In this document: one piece after another, positions 1-7,689 of the stretch
Layout of the letters: each line of letters starts with the position of its first letter
Numbering within the stretch: position 1 is the first letter of the stretch
Origin: Vibrio xiamenensis
Lineage (GTDB): Bacteria > Pseudomonadota > Gammaproteobacteria > Enterobacterales > Vibrionaceae
Assembly (NCBI RefSeq): GCF_900100015.1
Contig: NZ_FNDD01000036.1
Span: 1,346 to 52,173 of the forward strand
DNA: 50,828 nt
Reading direction: 5' to 3'
Notes under the pieces: model-generated
What the model was told of the DNA's origin: nothing
Database searches by the model: none
What the model saw: only the letters and a program-made list of their open reading frames with translations
Translations under genes and position numbers: made by a program

Positions 1-347
1 ATAAAACGCTGAGCTGAAAATGCATCTAAAGAGTTTAATTCTCCCTGCATATAATCGTCACCAAGCACTGCGACCCAATCTTTAAATGGCTTATCAAAAC
101 TTAGCGTTTTACCATCAAAGGTAATGTTATCTTTGGTCACCACTAAACGTACAGGAAGAGAGCTAGTATTCGCCTTATTATCCAGATCAAATGTATCGCT
201 TACCAGCTGTGAAACATCGGCACTTTTGATTTTCTCGACTACATTTGACGATTTTGATGCAAAGTCATCGGCATCAGAAAAGCAGCCCGATAAAAAAACA
301 ACCAAAATAAAGACTGAAATTAGTTTCAATATCCTACGTATATTCAT
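1..347 (-). CDS. Lipoprotein, probable T6SS immunity protein (partial, continues past left edge)
   Basis: Only the first 115 codons are in the window; the frame is open to base 1. The ATG at 347-345 overlaps the vgrG stop as ATGA, so translation is probably coupled. Residues 1-18 are a basic, hydrophobic signal peptide (MNIRRILKLI...) followed by a lipobox LSGC with Cys22. The +2 residue is Phe, so an outer-membrane, periplasm-facing lipoprotein is expected. The mature part is hydrophilic and I recognise no domain in it. T6SS phospholipase and other periplasm-acting effectors often have lipoprotein immunity partners encoded directly downstream, so an antidote to the VgrG C-terminal toxin is the leading inference. 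An unrelated lipoprotein remains possible. The gene itself is well supported; the role is inferred from position. Confidence 0.75.
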   Translation of the reverse strand, partial: MNIRRILKLISVFILVVFLSGCFSDADDFASKSSNVVEKIKSADVSQLVSDTFDLDNKANTSSLPVRLVVTKDNITFDGKTLSFDKPFKDWVAVLGDDYMQGELNSLDAFSAQRF

Positions 348-3300
348 TTAGTTTCTAATACCTCGAGTTCTTTAAAAAATTGCATAATTGTAGGATTATT
401 CTCCGCCATTATTTTTAACTTAGCGAGCTCATGTTCTAGGTGCCCTTCGTAATGTAGCGCCATATTTAATTTAGTGAAATTGTGCATATCTTTCACCCAT
501 TTCTCAATACGCTGATAAATAACCAGCACATGAGGTGGACTTTGCTCGCTAATCAAATCTGGATGGACGAAAAAGTCATCTACCAAAGCTATTAGTGTCG
601 AAGATGCCTGTTTGCCTGCCCAAATATCAGCAATAGTTTGCCCAAATACAGCAACCATATCCGAAGCGCACAATGCAGCAAGTTCATGCAGAGGATGATC
701 ATCTGGGTCTTTTGCTATCTGAGAATGAGTCGGATCGGTCGGCGAAGTATCATCCTGACTGTAAGTGATCGCTTCCATTAACTGACGAGCAAGCAAAGCT
801 TTTAATTGATGCACAAAAAAGAAGACCGTATTAGAGATACTATTTACTGTCAGGCGTAACCACCAACTAGCTTGATCGATCCGTTTCGCCGCGTTCATGG
901 CTTGAGTAGCCGAAATACGATCATCTTCTGTCGAGTAGTCTAATCCGAGCTGATCAAATAATTCTTTCACCGCTTGAGGCTGGTAGTCATTAAACAAGAC
1001 CAAAATAATACTCAAACTGGTTTCAAGGCTTTCTTTTTCCACGCCAGTTGGGTGATCACTATTTTTTTCAATTACAGATAATAAGCTTACTAATGTGTCG
1101 ACTGCACCAAACAGTCCTGTAACCAAAGGAAGGACTGCTTGAGTTTGGCCGGGAATTTGTACCGGATCTACCCAATCTTCTATAGGCCTTGGTAAAATGG
1201 ACTTACCTTCACGACTTAAGCGATTAATGCAAAGCTCAACAAAGTTTGAGTGCGAATAAATATCCTCCATAACATGGAGGGCTTGACCAAAGTGAATAAA
1301 CCCTTGGGGAGTTCTACCATTATCTGCAGCCAACTGAAATTGCGTTTTGGCATACGCAATAGATTGATCAAAGTAATTCTTATACCATTTTTGAGGATCT
1401 ATTTCGCCCTCTTGCGCCTCAAAGTCAGCGCGGAATACTTTGGCAAGTTCTGGATTAACAGGCGCGGTAATACCTCGAGGATTATCTAAATGCTCTTCAG
1501 GGCGATAAACACCGAGCTTTTCCGGAGTGAGTCGATAAGGTGAATTATCTTGCTCGGCAAACAGTTGAGGAAATTCCTTTCGAGCTAAGATTTCAACAAC
1601 TTGTGTTAATGCTTCGCGAGAGATAGCTTGACTGCCAATTCGATTGCCGCCACTAATCAAGCCACTCGTCTTCGCTGCTGGCTTATCAGCAAACTCTTTC
1701 GCTTTGGTGACTAATGTGTCCACCTCGGTTTGTAACTTAGATAAGTTTTCTTTTGCTGCGGGGAGGTATTGTTCTTGCTGAGTAAAAAATTCGTCCAAGT
1801 CCGCTTGTGTGACTATGTCCTCGGTCGTTTCAAGCTTAGCTTGACTCCACGCTCCGCCTTTTTGCTGAGCTTGTTTAAAGCCGTTAAGGTACCCCAGCAT
1901 TTTTTCGATAGCGCTTTGATATTGAATGTTACTACGTAAGCTTGATTCTATATCACTCAGGCTATCGTTAAGGCTTTGCTTGTCACTTTTAGAAATGGCT
2001 TTAGTATGTAATTGCAGCTCTAAGGTGCTTTTTTGCGCTGCTAACTGCTGTTGCTGCTGCTTTAAATCCTCTAGGTAATCAGAAAGGCGCATTGCCGCAA
2101 CGTCGCTTTCACCATCTAAACCGCGACTAAGCTGGACACTAAACGCCTGAGCGTGCTTGAGCCCGATTACTGTATTGTTTTGAAGCTCTTTGGTTTGAGA
2201 CGCTAGTTGGTTGAGATACTCAGGTAAATCATCCTTTAACTCGGTCACTTGTTTACTCGCGTCATCAGCTTTATCGAGCAATAAATCGAGATTAAATTCC
2301 AGAATTTTAGGGTCAACTACCTGAGAGTAATCGCGAAGCCAGTTTCCATAGTAAATATGGTCTAATGCATTCTTATCAAAGTATTCCTGCAAAGCAAATT
2401 CAATCGACCTGTGGCCATATTTTCCTAACTTAACACTGTCAAGGTCCCCACCTGCTGAAAAGTACTCTCGATCACCATTATGACTCTTTTCGTCATTGTC
2501 GATATAATTACGCTGTTTTTGCAATTCAGCATGCATCTCTGGGTACTCAAGGCAGATCACTTGAGAACCTAGGTCACCACTGTAAGTAGCAACTTCTGTA
2601 GTCGCAGAATTTCGGATATCTAAATTACCCAAAATCACCGCAAATGCAGCGCCTTCGTCTAACTCGGCATCACCTCCGACTTGGCTATAAACATTACGCA
2701 ATAAGTTATCAATATGATGACCAAATTCATGCACTATGATTGCCAGCAATTCAGCCTTTTTACGGTTACCTTTGGCCTCAAGTGCAGACTTAATCAGTTT
2801 CACTCCAATAAAAATGGTTTGCTGCTTATTATCGTAATAAGCCACATTCCCCGCAATAACTTCAATTAGAGGATTGGTGACCGTTTGTTTTTCGAGACCA
2901 TCATATAGATCAACATAGGCTTTAGGTGGAATGCCGTAGCCAAAAACGCTCGCCAGCCATATACAGAAACGATGCTTTGAGAAGACGTTAGTCAAACCTT
3001 GTAAATGTTCTAAGGCATAACTGGAACTCAACTTATGGGTTTGCTGAGCAAACTCGGCTAATTCCACTTGAGTCACTGGTTTTTCAGCCTCTCTAGACGA
3101 TGCGGCGCCCGGATTCAGTTTGACATTACCGCCTTTCGCTTTAGTGCTGTCGACACCTTCAATAGTAATATCAGCTCCATACAACAATATATTTCCATCT
3201 TGTTGTAAAATAATACCTGCCTTACCGACTTGAGCCGAAATTTGTTCTGCGCTAATGATCGTTGTTGAACCATCTGATTTAACTGAAGCGTTTTTGCTAA

Positions 3301-5185
3301 CCTGAACCAACAGATTTTGTCCCACTTGCATCACATCATCAGCACCGATATCAACACTTCTCGAGCGATTGACATGAGTATTTTGCGCTTCACCAATGAT
3401 CAATTCTTCATCTTTACCAATCAGTGTTTTTTGATGATTAAATACCGAACGGCTTTGTTGAAGTGCGATTTTTTTCGACCAATTTTCGTTATACGTTACT
3501 TCGACATCTCTAGCGACATCTTCACTGAACGTTTGGCGGGTGACTGACGTTTTATGTCCATCAATCTGTTCTTTACGATCACCCTGAATGTCGTTTTCTT
3601 GATTACCCGCTACTTTCGAAAACTCATCATTACCAATATCTCGATAGCGATTGTTTACAACTTCAGTTCGCATATCTTTTTGAGATCGAAGCGCGAACAT
3701 CTCTTGATCCGCCTCATCTTCGAAATACAATTCATGATAACCGTCAGCTTTGTGACTCTGGGTGCGAAATACAGTACGCGTTTTATGTTCGGGTAACGCA
3801 TACGGCGGATAATTTAAACCGTTATATACCGCACCAGTGATCAAGGGCTTATCTGGGTCTCCTTTCAAAAACGTCACAATCACTTCATGACCAATACGTG
3901 GAAGATAAACCGCACCCCACGTCGCTGCTGCCATCGATTGACTTACGCGAACCCAACAGCTGGTATGTTCATCACATTTCCCGTATCGATCCCAGTGAAA
4001 TTGGACCTTCACGCGCCCCAGTGCGTCAGTAAAAATCTCCTCTCCCGCAGGACCGACTACAAACGCCGTTTGCGGACCATCCACCATAGGCGCTGGTAAT
4101 TTGGGCGCTTGATACTCAATATCGCGAGCAATACACACAAACTGGTTATGATAGGTAGTAGGATGACCGGAAGATTCCTCAGCCAAAACCTGAGGATTTT
4201 GCCCAACGTGCGTTACACTCAACAAGGTATAATCGCCATTGATGGCAAGACGAGGATGTCCGCTAATTTCAAAGCTATGGCCTGGAATCAGGCGCATTAC
4301 ATCACTGCTAGCTTCTATCTGTTGATTTTCGACAAGGAAACTGGCGAGGGACTGATTCACTTTCACCTGGGAAAGATTACCAGCGAATCTTCCAGGGTAA
4401 TCATAACGCTGCAGATCGCTGTGCCTATCACTACTCGTAAAGGATTTTTGCGGTGTTTTAGGCGCGAGATAATCATAATCATCCACAACTACTGCACCGC
4501 TGTTCACTCTGTTAATCAGCTCTAAATTGGAAATATGCTCAAATTGCACCGCTGCGCTATTATCTGCATCAAAAGGGATTGGGCCGAGTTGAGTTGCATT
4601 ATTCAGTGACGAAACCAGTTCAGGAATAGCATCATTATTATCCACCACCACCAAGATGTGTTGGTCGGCAGAGTGTTCAAAGTAATACCACATACCATGC
4701 TCTGCCATTAGGCGTTGAACAAAATGGCTGTCGGTTTCTCGATATTGTAGGCAGTACTCTAAGTTTGCGTATTCGCCAGATAGATCAAATCGATAATTAA
4801 TGATCTGTGCATCATCAAATACGGCTTTAATAATATCTGGAGCATTGGTTGCCTGAAAAATTCGACTATCTTGGCGCTGAGTTAAAAACCAAATGGAAGG
4901 CACTAATGTCAATTGATAACGCGTGTAGGTTCGTCCTTGCCCAAGATATCGGCATTGGTTAACGACGCCATGGAAATTGCGTGACGCATCCATTCCCTGT
5001 CCGTAGATACTTAGCAAACCTTCCTGTCGGCTTAAGTCATTAAAAGCGATATCACCCTTTTCACATAATAACGTTATTGATACTTGAAACGGAAATGACA
5101 CCGACTCTGTAACTTGAAAGCTTTCAACTTTAAATTGATATGAACTTTGCGCCAACTCGAACGTGAACTCGATATTTTTTGCCAT
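344..5185 (-). CDS. vgrG: T6SS VgrG spike with C-terminal HExxH metallopeptidase-like and Het-C-like effector modules
   Basis: About 1613 residues from the ATG at 5185, which has a GTGAG Shine-Dalgarno-like sequence; a TTG three codons earlier is less likely. Ordinary VgrGs have roughly 600-750 residues. Residues 1-370 are the gp27-like base. Residues 375-455 are the gp5-like OB fold (ALGRVKVQFHWD, LPRIGHEVIVTF, GDPDKPLITGAVYN). Residues 470-690 are the beta-helix needle, ending near GGNVKLNPG. The C-terminal extension has three parts: a domain with HEFGH at 819-823 and a downstream DEG (Glu844) that could complete a zinc site; a charged, Gln-rich coiled-coil-like stretch at about 990-1190; and a region from about 1220 with HFGQALHVMEDIYSHSNFVEL-like spacing (His1298, His1304, Glu1307, His1312, Glu1317), as in Het-C and zinc phospholipase C-type proteins. 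It would be fired by the T6SS into competitor or host cells. No PAAR, adaptor or Hcp gene lies next to it. The VgrG call is certain; activity of the two modules is inferred. Confidence 0.95.
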   Translation of the reverse strand: MAKNIEFTFELAQSSYQFKVESFQVTESVSFPFQVSITLLCEKGDIAFNDLSRQEGLLSIYGQGMDASRNFHGVVNQCRYLGQGRTYTRYQLTLVPSIWFLTQRQDSRIFQATNAPDIIKAVFDDAQIINYRFDLSGEYANLEYCLQYRETDSHFVQRLMAEHGMWYYFEHSADQHILVVVDNNDAIPELVSSLNNATQLGPIPFDADNSAAVQFEHISNLELINRVNSGAVVVDDYDYLAPKTPQKSFTSSDRHSDLQRYDYPGRFAGNLSQVKVNQSLASFLVENQQIEASSDVMRLIPGHSFEISGHPRLAINGDYTLLSVTHVGQNPQVLAEESSGHPTTYHNQFVCIARDIEYQAPKLPAPMVDGPQTAFVVGPAGEEIFTDALGRVKVQFHWDRYGKCDEHTSCWVRVSQSMAAATWGAVYLPRIGHEVIVTFLKGDPDKPLITGAVYNGLNYPPYALPEHKTRTVFRTQSHKADGYHELYFEDEADQEMFALRSQKDMRTEVVNNRYRDIGNDEFSKVAGNQENDIQGDRKEQIDGHKTSVTRQTFSEDVARDVEVTYNENWSKKIALQQSRSVFNHQKTLIGKDEELIIGEAQNTHVNRSRSVDIGADDVMQVGQNLLVQVSKNASVKSDGSTTIISAEQISAQVGKAGIILQQDGNILLYGADITIEGVDSTKAKGGNVKLNPGAASSREAEKPVTQVELAEFAQQTHKLSSSYALEHLQGLTNVFSKHRFCIWLASVFGYGIPPKAYVDLYDGLEKQTVTNPLIEVIAGNVAYYDNKQQTIFIGVKLIKSALEAKGNRKKAELLAIIVHEFGHHIDNLLRNVYSQVGGDAELDEGAAFAVILGNLDIRNSATTEVATYSGDLGSQVICLEYPEMHAELQKQRNYIDNDEKSHNGDREYFSAGGDLDSVKLGKYGHRSIEFALQEYFDKNALDHIYYGNWLRDYSQVVDPKILEFNLDLLLDKADDASKQVTELKDDLPEYLNQLASQTKELQNNTVIGLKHAQAFSVQLSRGLDGESDVAAMRLSDYLEDLKQQQQQLAAQKSTLELQLHTKAISKSDKQSLNDSLSDIESSLRSNIQYQSAIEKMLGYLNGFKQAQQKGGAWSQAKLETTEDIVTQADLDEFFTQQEQYLPAAKENLSKLQTEVDTLVTKAKEFADKPAAKTSGLISGGNRIGSQAISREALTQVVEILARKEFPQLFAEQDNSPYRLTPEKLGVYRPEEHLDNPRGITAPVNPELAKVFRADFEAQEGEIDPQKWYKNYFDQSIAYAKTQFQLAADNGRTPQGFIHFGQALHVMEDIYSHSNFVELCINRLSREGKSILPRPIEDWVDPVQIPGQTQAVLPLVTGLFGAVDTLVSLLSVIEKNSDHPTGVEKESLETSLSIILVLFNDYQPQAVKELFDQLGLDYSTEDDRISATQAMNAAKRIDQASWWLRLTVNSISNTVFFFVHQLKALLARQLMEAITYSQDDTSPTDPTHSQIAKDPDDHPLHELAALCASDMVAVFGQTIADIWAGKQASSTLIALVDDFFVHPDLISEQSPPHVLVIYQRIEKWVKDMHNFTKLNMALHYEGHLEHELAKLKIMAENNPTIMQFFKELEVLETK

Positions 5186-5359
5186 ACTGACCAACTCACC
5201 ATGAATTAAATAAACTAGCGATTCAGTTATGCAACTTAATCCCCGTTGTTTAGTGTTAACGACGAGTTTAGCGAGCTATTAAACCGGGCTCACCTTGCAT
5301 TTAGAAAGCGAAAATATCGAAAAATTTGGTCGATTTATCTCAACCACTAGTCAAATGCG

Positions 5360-5387
5360 CTCATTAATCGAAAATTCGATTAATGAG
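5360..5387. repeat. Perfect 13-bp inverted repeat upstream of vgrG
   Basis: The arms CTCATTAATCGAA and TTCGATTAATGAG are separated by only AA. They lie about 175 bp upstream of the vgrG ATG and about 75 bp past the end of the U32 gene. Neither side has a T-run and the loop is too short for a standard terminator. A dimeric-regulator operator is therefore the better guess, with a 3'-end hairpin of the U32 transcript as the alternative. The rest of the 276-bp spacer shows no further structure. Confidence 0.5.
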
Positions 5388-5461
5388 TCCATGTTGTATG
5401 CAATGCGATTAGCGAAACTTTTTTCACATCTTGAGTTGTAGGTCACAGCAAAACAACAAAT

Positions 5462-7471
5462 CTAGACGCCTTTACGATATTGGTTGTGAGTTGTTGCTTT
5501 GATAGCCGATTCGATTGACTCAAATCCGCTTTGGTCACGAGTTTGAATCGCTGCATAAAAATGGCGAATTAACATACTCTTATCAACATTGACTTGGGTT
5601 TGGGTTGCTATATTACGCATGTCCACCATCACGTCGGTAAACAGGTTAGGAAGGTCGTTAAGGACTTGTACATTAAGGTAGTTAACGTCGCTATACAGGC
5701 GATTGTAACTGCCTTTTTGTTTGTCGATAACATAGGCTCTGCCACTTAAATTGATGATTGATGCCGATTTTTCGCAGCGCTTAAGGCAGCCTTTGTTCAT
5801 CGCCTGTTTTTTACAGCCGACACTTTGCATTAGCAAGCACTGGCGACTGGTCATCAAAGTAATCGGATGATAAATGCTGTAGAACAAGCGAAAATTTTGC
5901 GGCTTGACGATGCGTTTGAGCTGTTCACGGCTGAGCTCGTTCGACACAAATGCACCCGCGCCACTTAGCTCCTGGTCAATACAGGTTAACGCCAGTGAAT
6001 TGGTTATATTTAACTGCGGCCCTGCCACCCAATTCAGCTTCAAGCTTTGGGCAAGATGTGCCACTCCTAAGTTATCGGTAACCACCAGTTTAGGGCGCAC
6101 TTGAGCTAGTAATTGCTCTGCCCCGCGATAATTTTCACCTATCAATACCCCGGGGAAATATGCGCCCAAATTTGGATAATGCTCGAACATTGCCACTAAG
6201 CCGCTTAATTCACCGTTTAAGCCATCGGGCAGATGATAAATAAACTGCACATCAGGATGCTGGTTGAGTAAATCAAGATCTCGCGGTGAGTCGATAAGCA
6301 CCGACAATTTAGGCGCAGGCAAAGCCGCTTCGCTTAGCTGAGATTTCGGCAATTCAATATCAATATGCAGATCTTTGCCCTTTAAACTGCGCTGACTGCG
6401 AGAGGTAATTTGCATAGCCTCAGTTACCGCTTCGACGCGCTGCATAATGGTGGTGGTTTTATCAAACAGCTCGCGCTTCACCGCCTGCAGTTGTTGCTCA
6501 GTCTGACACTCTTCTAGACGTGAAAAGTGCGTGGCTGCATGATTGCGCGGGTTATCAATGTACATCGCGCTGTGAATATTGCCGAGCAGATAACCATTGG
6601 AAAAATCGCGATTAAACACAGTGTAAAGTTCGCTCATGTCATCGAGCAACGTATTACTAGCGCAGAAATGATCGATTTGTTTGCGCCAATTTTCTACGGC
6701 GGTAAACACGTAATGAGGCTTTTTAATTCGTCCTTCGATTTTCAGTGAATAAACACCCGATTCCGCCAACTTAGCGAGATCGCCAAACGCGCTGTTGTCT
6801 TTTAAATTAAGCGGGAAATTCTTTCCTGCCGCCGTGGTTTGATATTGGTCGCGACACGGCTGGCTGCAACGCCCGCGGTTACCAGAGGCGCCGTTGCGCT
6901 CAGAACTGAAATAGCACAGCCCAGAAAAACCAATGCAATAAGAGCCGTGAACAAACACTTCCATCAACACATTATGCTGACGTCCCACTTGCGCAAGGTG
7001 GGTGATTTCATCGAGATTCAGCTCACGGGAGAGATTGACTCGGCTTGCGCCAAGTTGACTAAGTAGCGCAATTTGCCCTTCATTATGGGTATTCATCTGA
7101 GTGGAGGCATGCATATCTAAGCTAGGGAAATAGCGCTTAATGATATAAGCCAAGCCCAAATCTTGAACAATCACACCATCAATATTCGAGCCACTAAGTT
7201 CGGTAAGCAGACGAATCATTGAGCGAAGCTCGCTTTCCAGCAGTACGATATTGAGCGTCAAAAAGATTTTGCAGTCGTGCTGATGAGCGAGTTCCACCAC
7301 ACTATCTAGCACATCGAGAGTGATATTAGCCGCGCGATTACGCGCGTTAAAGCGGTCCAAACCGCAATAAATCGCATCGGCACCGGCCGCAATTGCGGCT
7401 TTGATCGACTCTAAATCACCACCAGGGGCAAGGAGCTCAAACTGCTGTTTCTGATACACCAAACTTATCAA
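5462..7471 (-). CDS. Peptidase U32 family protein (RlhA/YdcP-like)
   Basis: 669 residues. The N-terminal TIM-barrel-like region starts ELLAPGGDLESIKAAIAAGADAIYCG. The U32 signature EVFVHGSYC at 171-179 is followed by GLCYFSS and GRCSQPC, giving Cys179, Cys186, Cys202 and Cys206 as likely Fe-S ligands. Length and the extra C-terminal half fit the RlhA/YdcP branch, which in E. coli makes 5-hydroxycytidine at C2501 of 23S rRNA, rather than the shorter YegQ or UbiU/UbiV types. A second Cys cluster (CLLMQSVGCKK...CLKRC) lies near residues 555-585. Members are tRNA/rRNA hydroxylation or prephenate-dependent enzymes rather than true peptidases. The start used is TTG; a GTG four codons downstream is also possible. 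It stands alone, with no operon partner. Family certain, RlhA orthology likely but not proven. Confidence 0.85.
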   Translation of the reverse strand: MISLVYQKQQFELLAPGGDLESIKAAIAAGADAIYCGLDRFNARNRAANITLDVLDSVVELAHQHDCKIFLTLNIVLLESELRSMIRLLTELSGSNIDGVIVQDLGLAYIIKRYFPSLDMHASTQMNTHNEGQIALLSQLGASRVNLSRELNLDEITHLAQVGRQHNVLMEVFVHGSYCIGFSGLCYFSSERNGASGNRGRCSQPCRDQYQTTAAGKNFPLNLKDNSAFGDLAKLAESGVYSLKIEGRIKKPHYVFTAVENWRKQIDHFCASNTLLDDMSELYTVFNRDFSNGYLLGNIHSAMYIDNPRNHAATHFSRLEECQTEQQLQAVKRELFDKTTTIMQRVEAVTEAMQITSRSQRSLKGKDLHIDIELPKSQLSEAALPAPKLSVLIDSPRDLDLLNQHPDVQFIYHLPDGLNGELSGLVAMFEHYPNLGAYFPGVLIGENYRGAEQLLAQVRPKLVVTDNLGVAHLAQSLKLNWVAGPQLNITNSLALTCIDQELSGAGAFVSNELSREQLKRIVKPQNFRLFYSIYHPITLMTSRQCLLMQSVGCKKQAMNKGCLKRCEKSASIINLSGRAYVIDKQKGSYNRLYSDVNYLNVQVLNDLPNLFTDVMVDMRNIATQTQVNVDKSMLIRHFYAAIQTRDQSGFESIESAIKATTHNQYRKGV

Positions 7472-7615
7472 CTCTGTCTGCTTTAATTAGGCAGCAAATT
7501 ATAACGACCTAGATCACAAGACTTTTGATATGGCGCAGGTGAAGGGGAATTTAACAGAGGATTGTTATTTTAGTTTAAGCGTGTAACCGCTTTGCTGGGG
7601 ACATGACTCTGGGAC

Positions 7616-7645
7616 AGAAAAAATGCCGGCTTAATGGCCGGCATT
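7616..7645 (-). terminator. Rho-independent terminator after the first GH3 gene
   Basis: On the minus strand a 9-bp stem AATGCCGGC/GCCGGCATT with a 6-nt loop is followed by a T-run. It lies about 45 bp beyond the stop of the GH3 gene at 7690 and closes that two-gene unit. Confidence 0.85.
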
Positions 7646-7689
7646 TCGTTAATTGCACAACTAAAATACTGCGCAGTGATAGTCCAAAA

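Noticed and set aside
4109..4525. 138-codon plus-strand frame inside vgrG
   Set aside because: Shadow of the VgrG reading frame; the minus-strand motifs of VgrG are unambiguous there.
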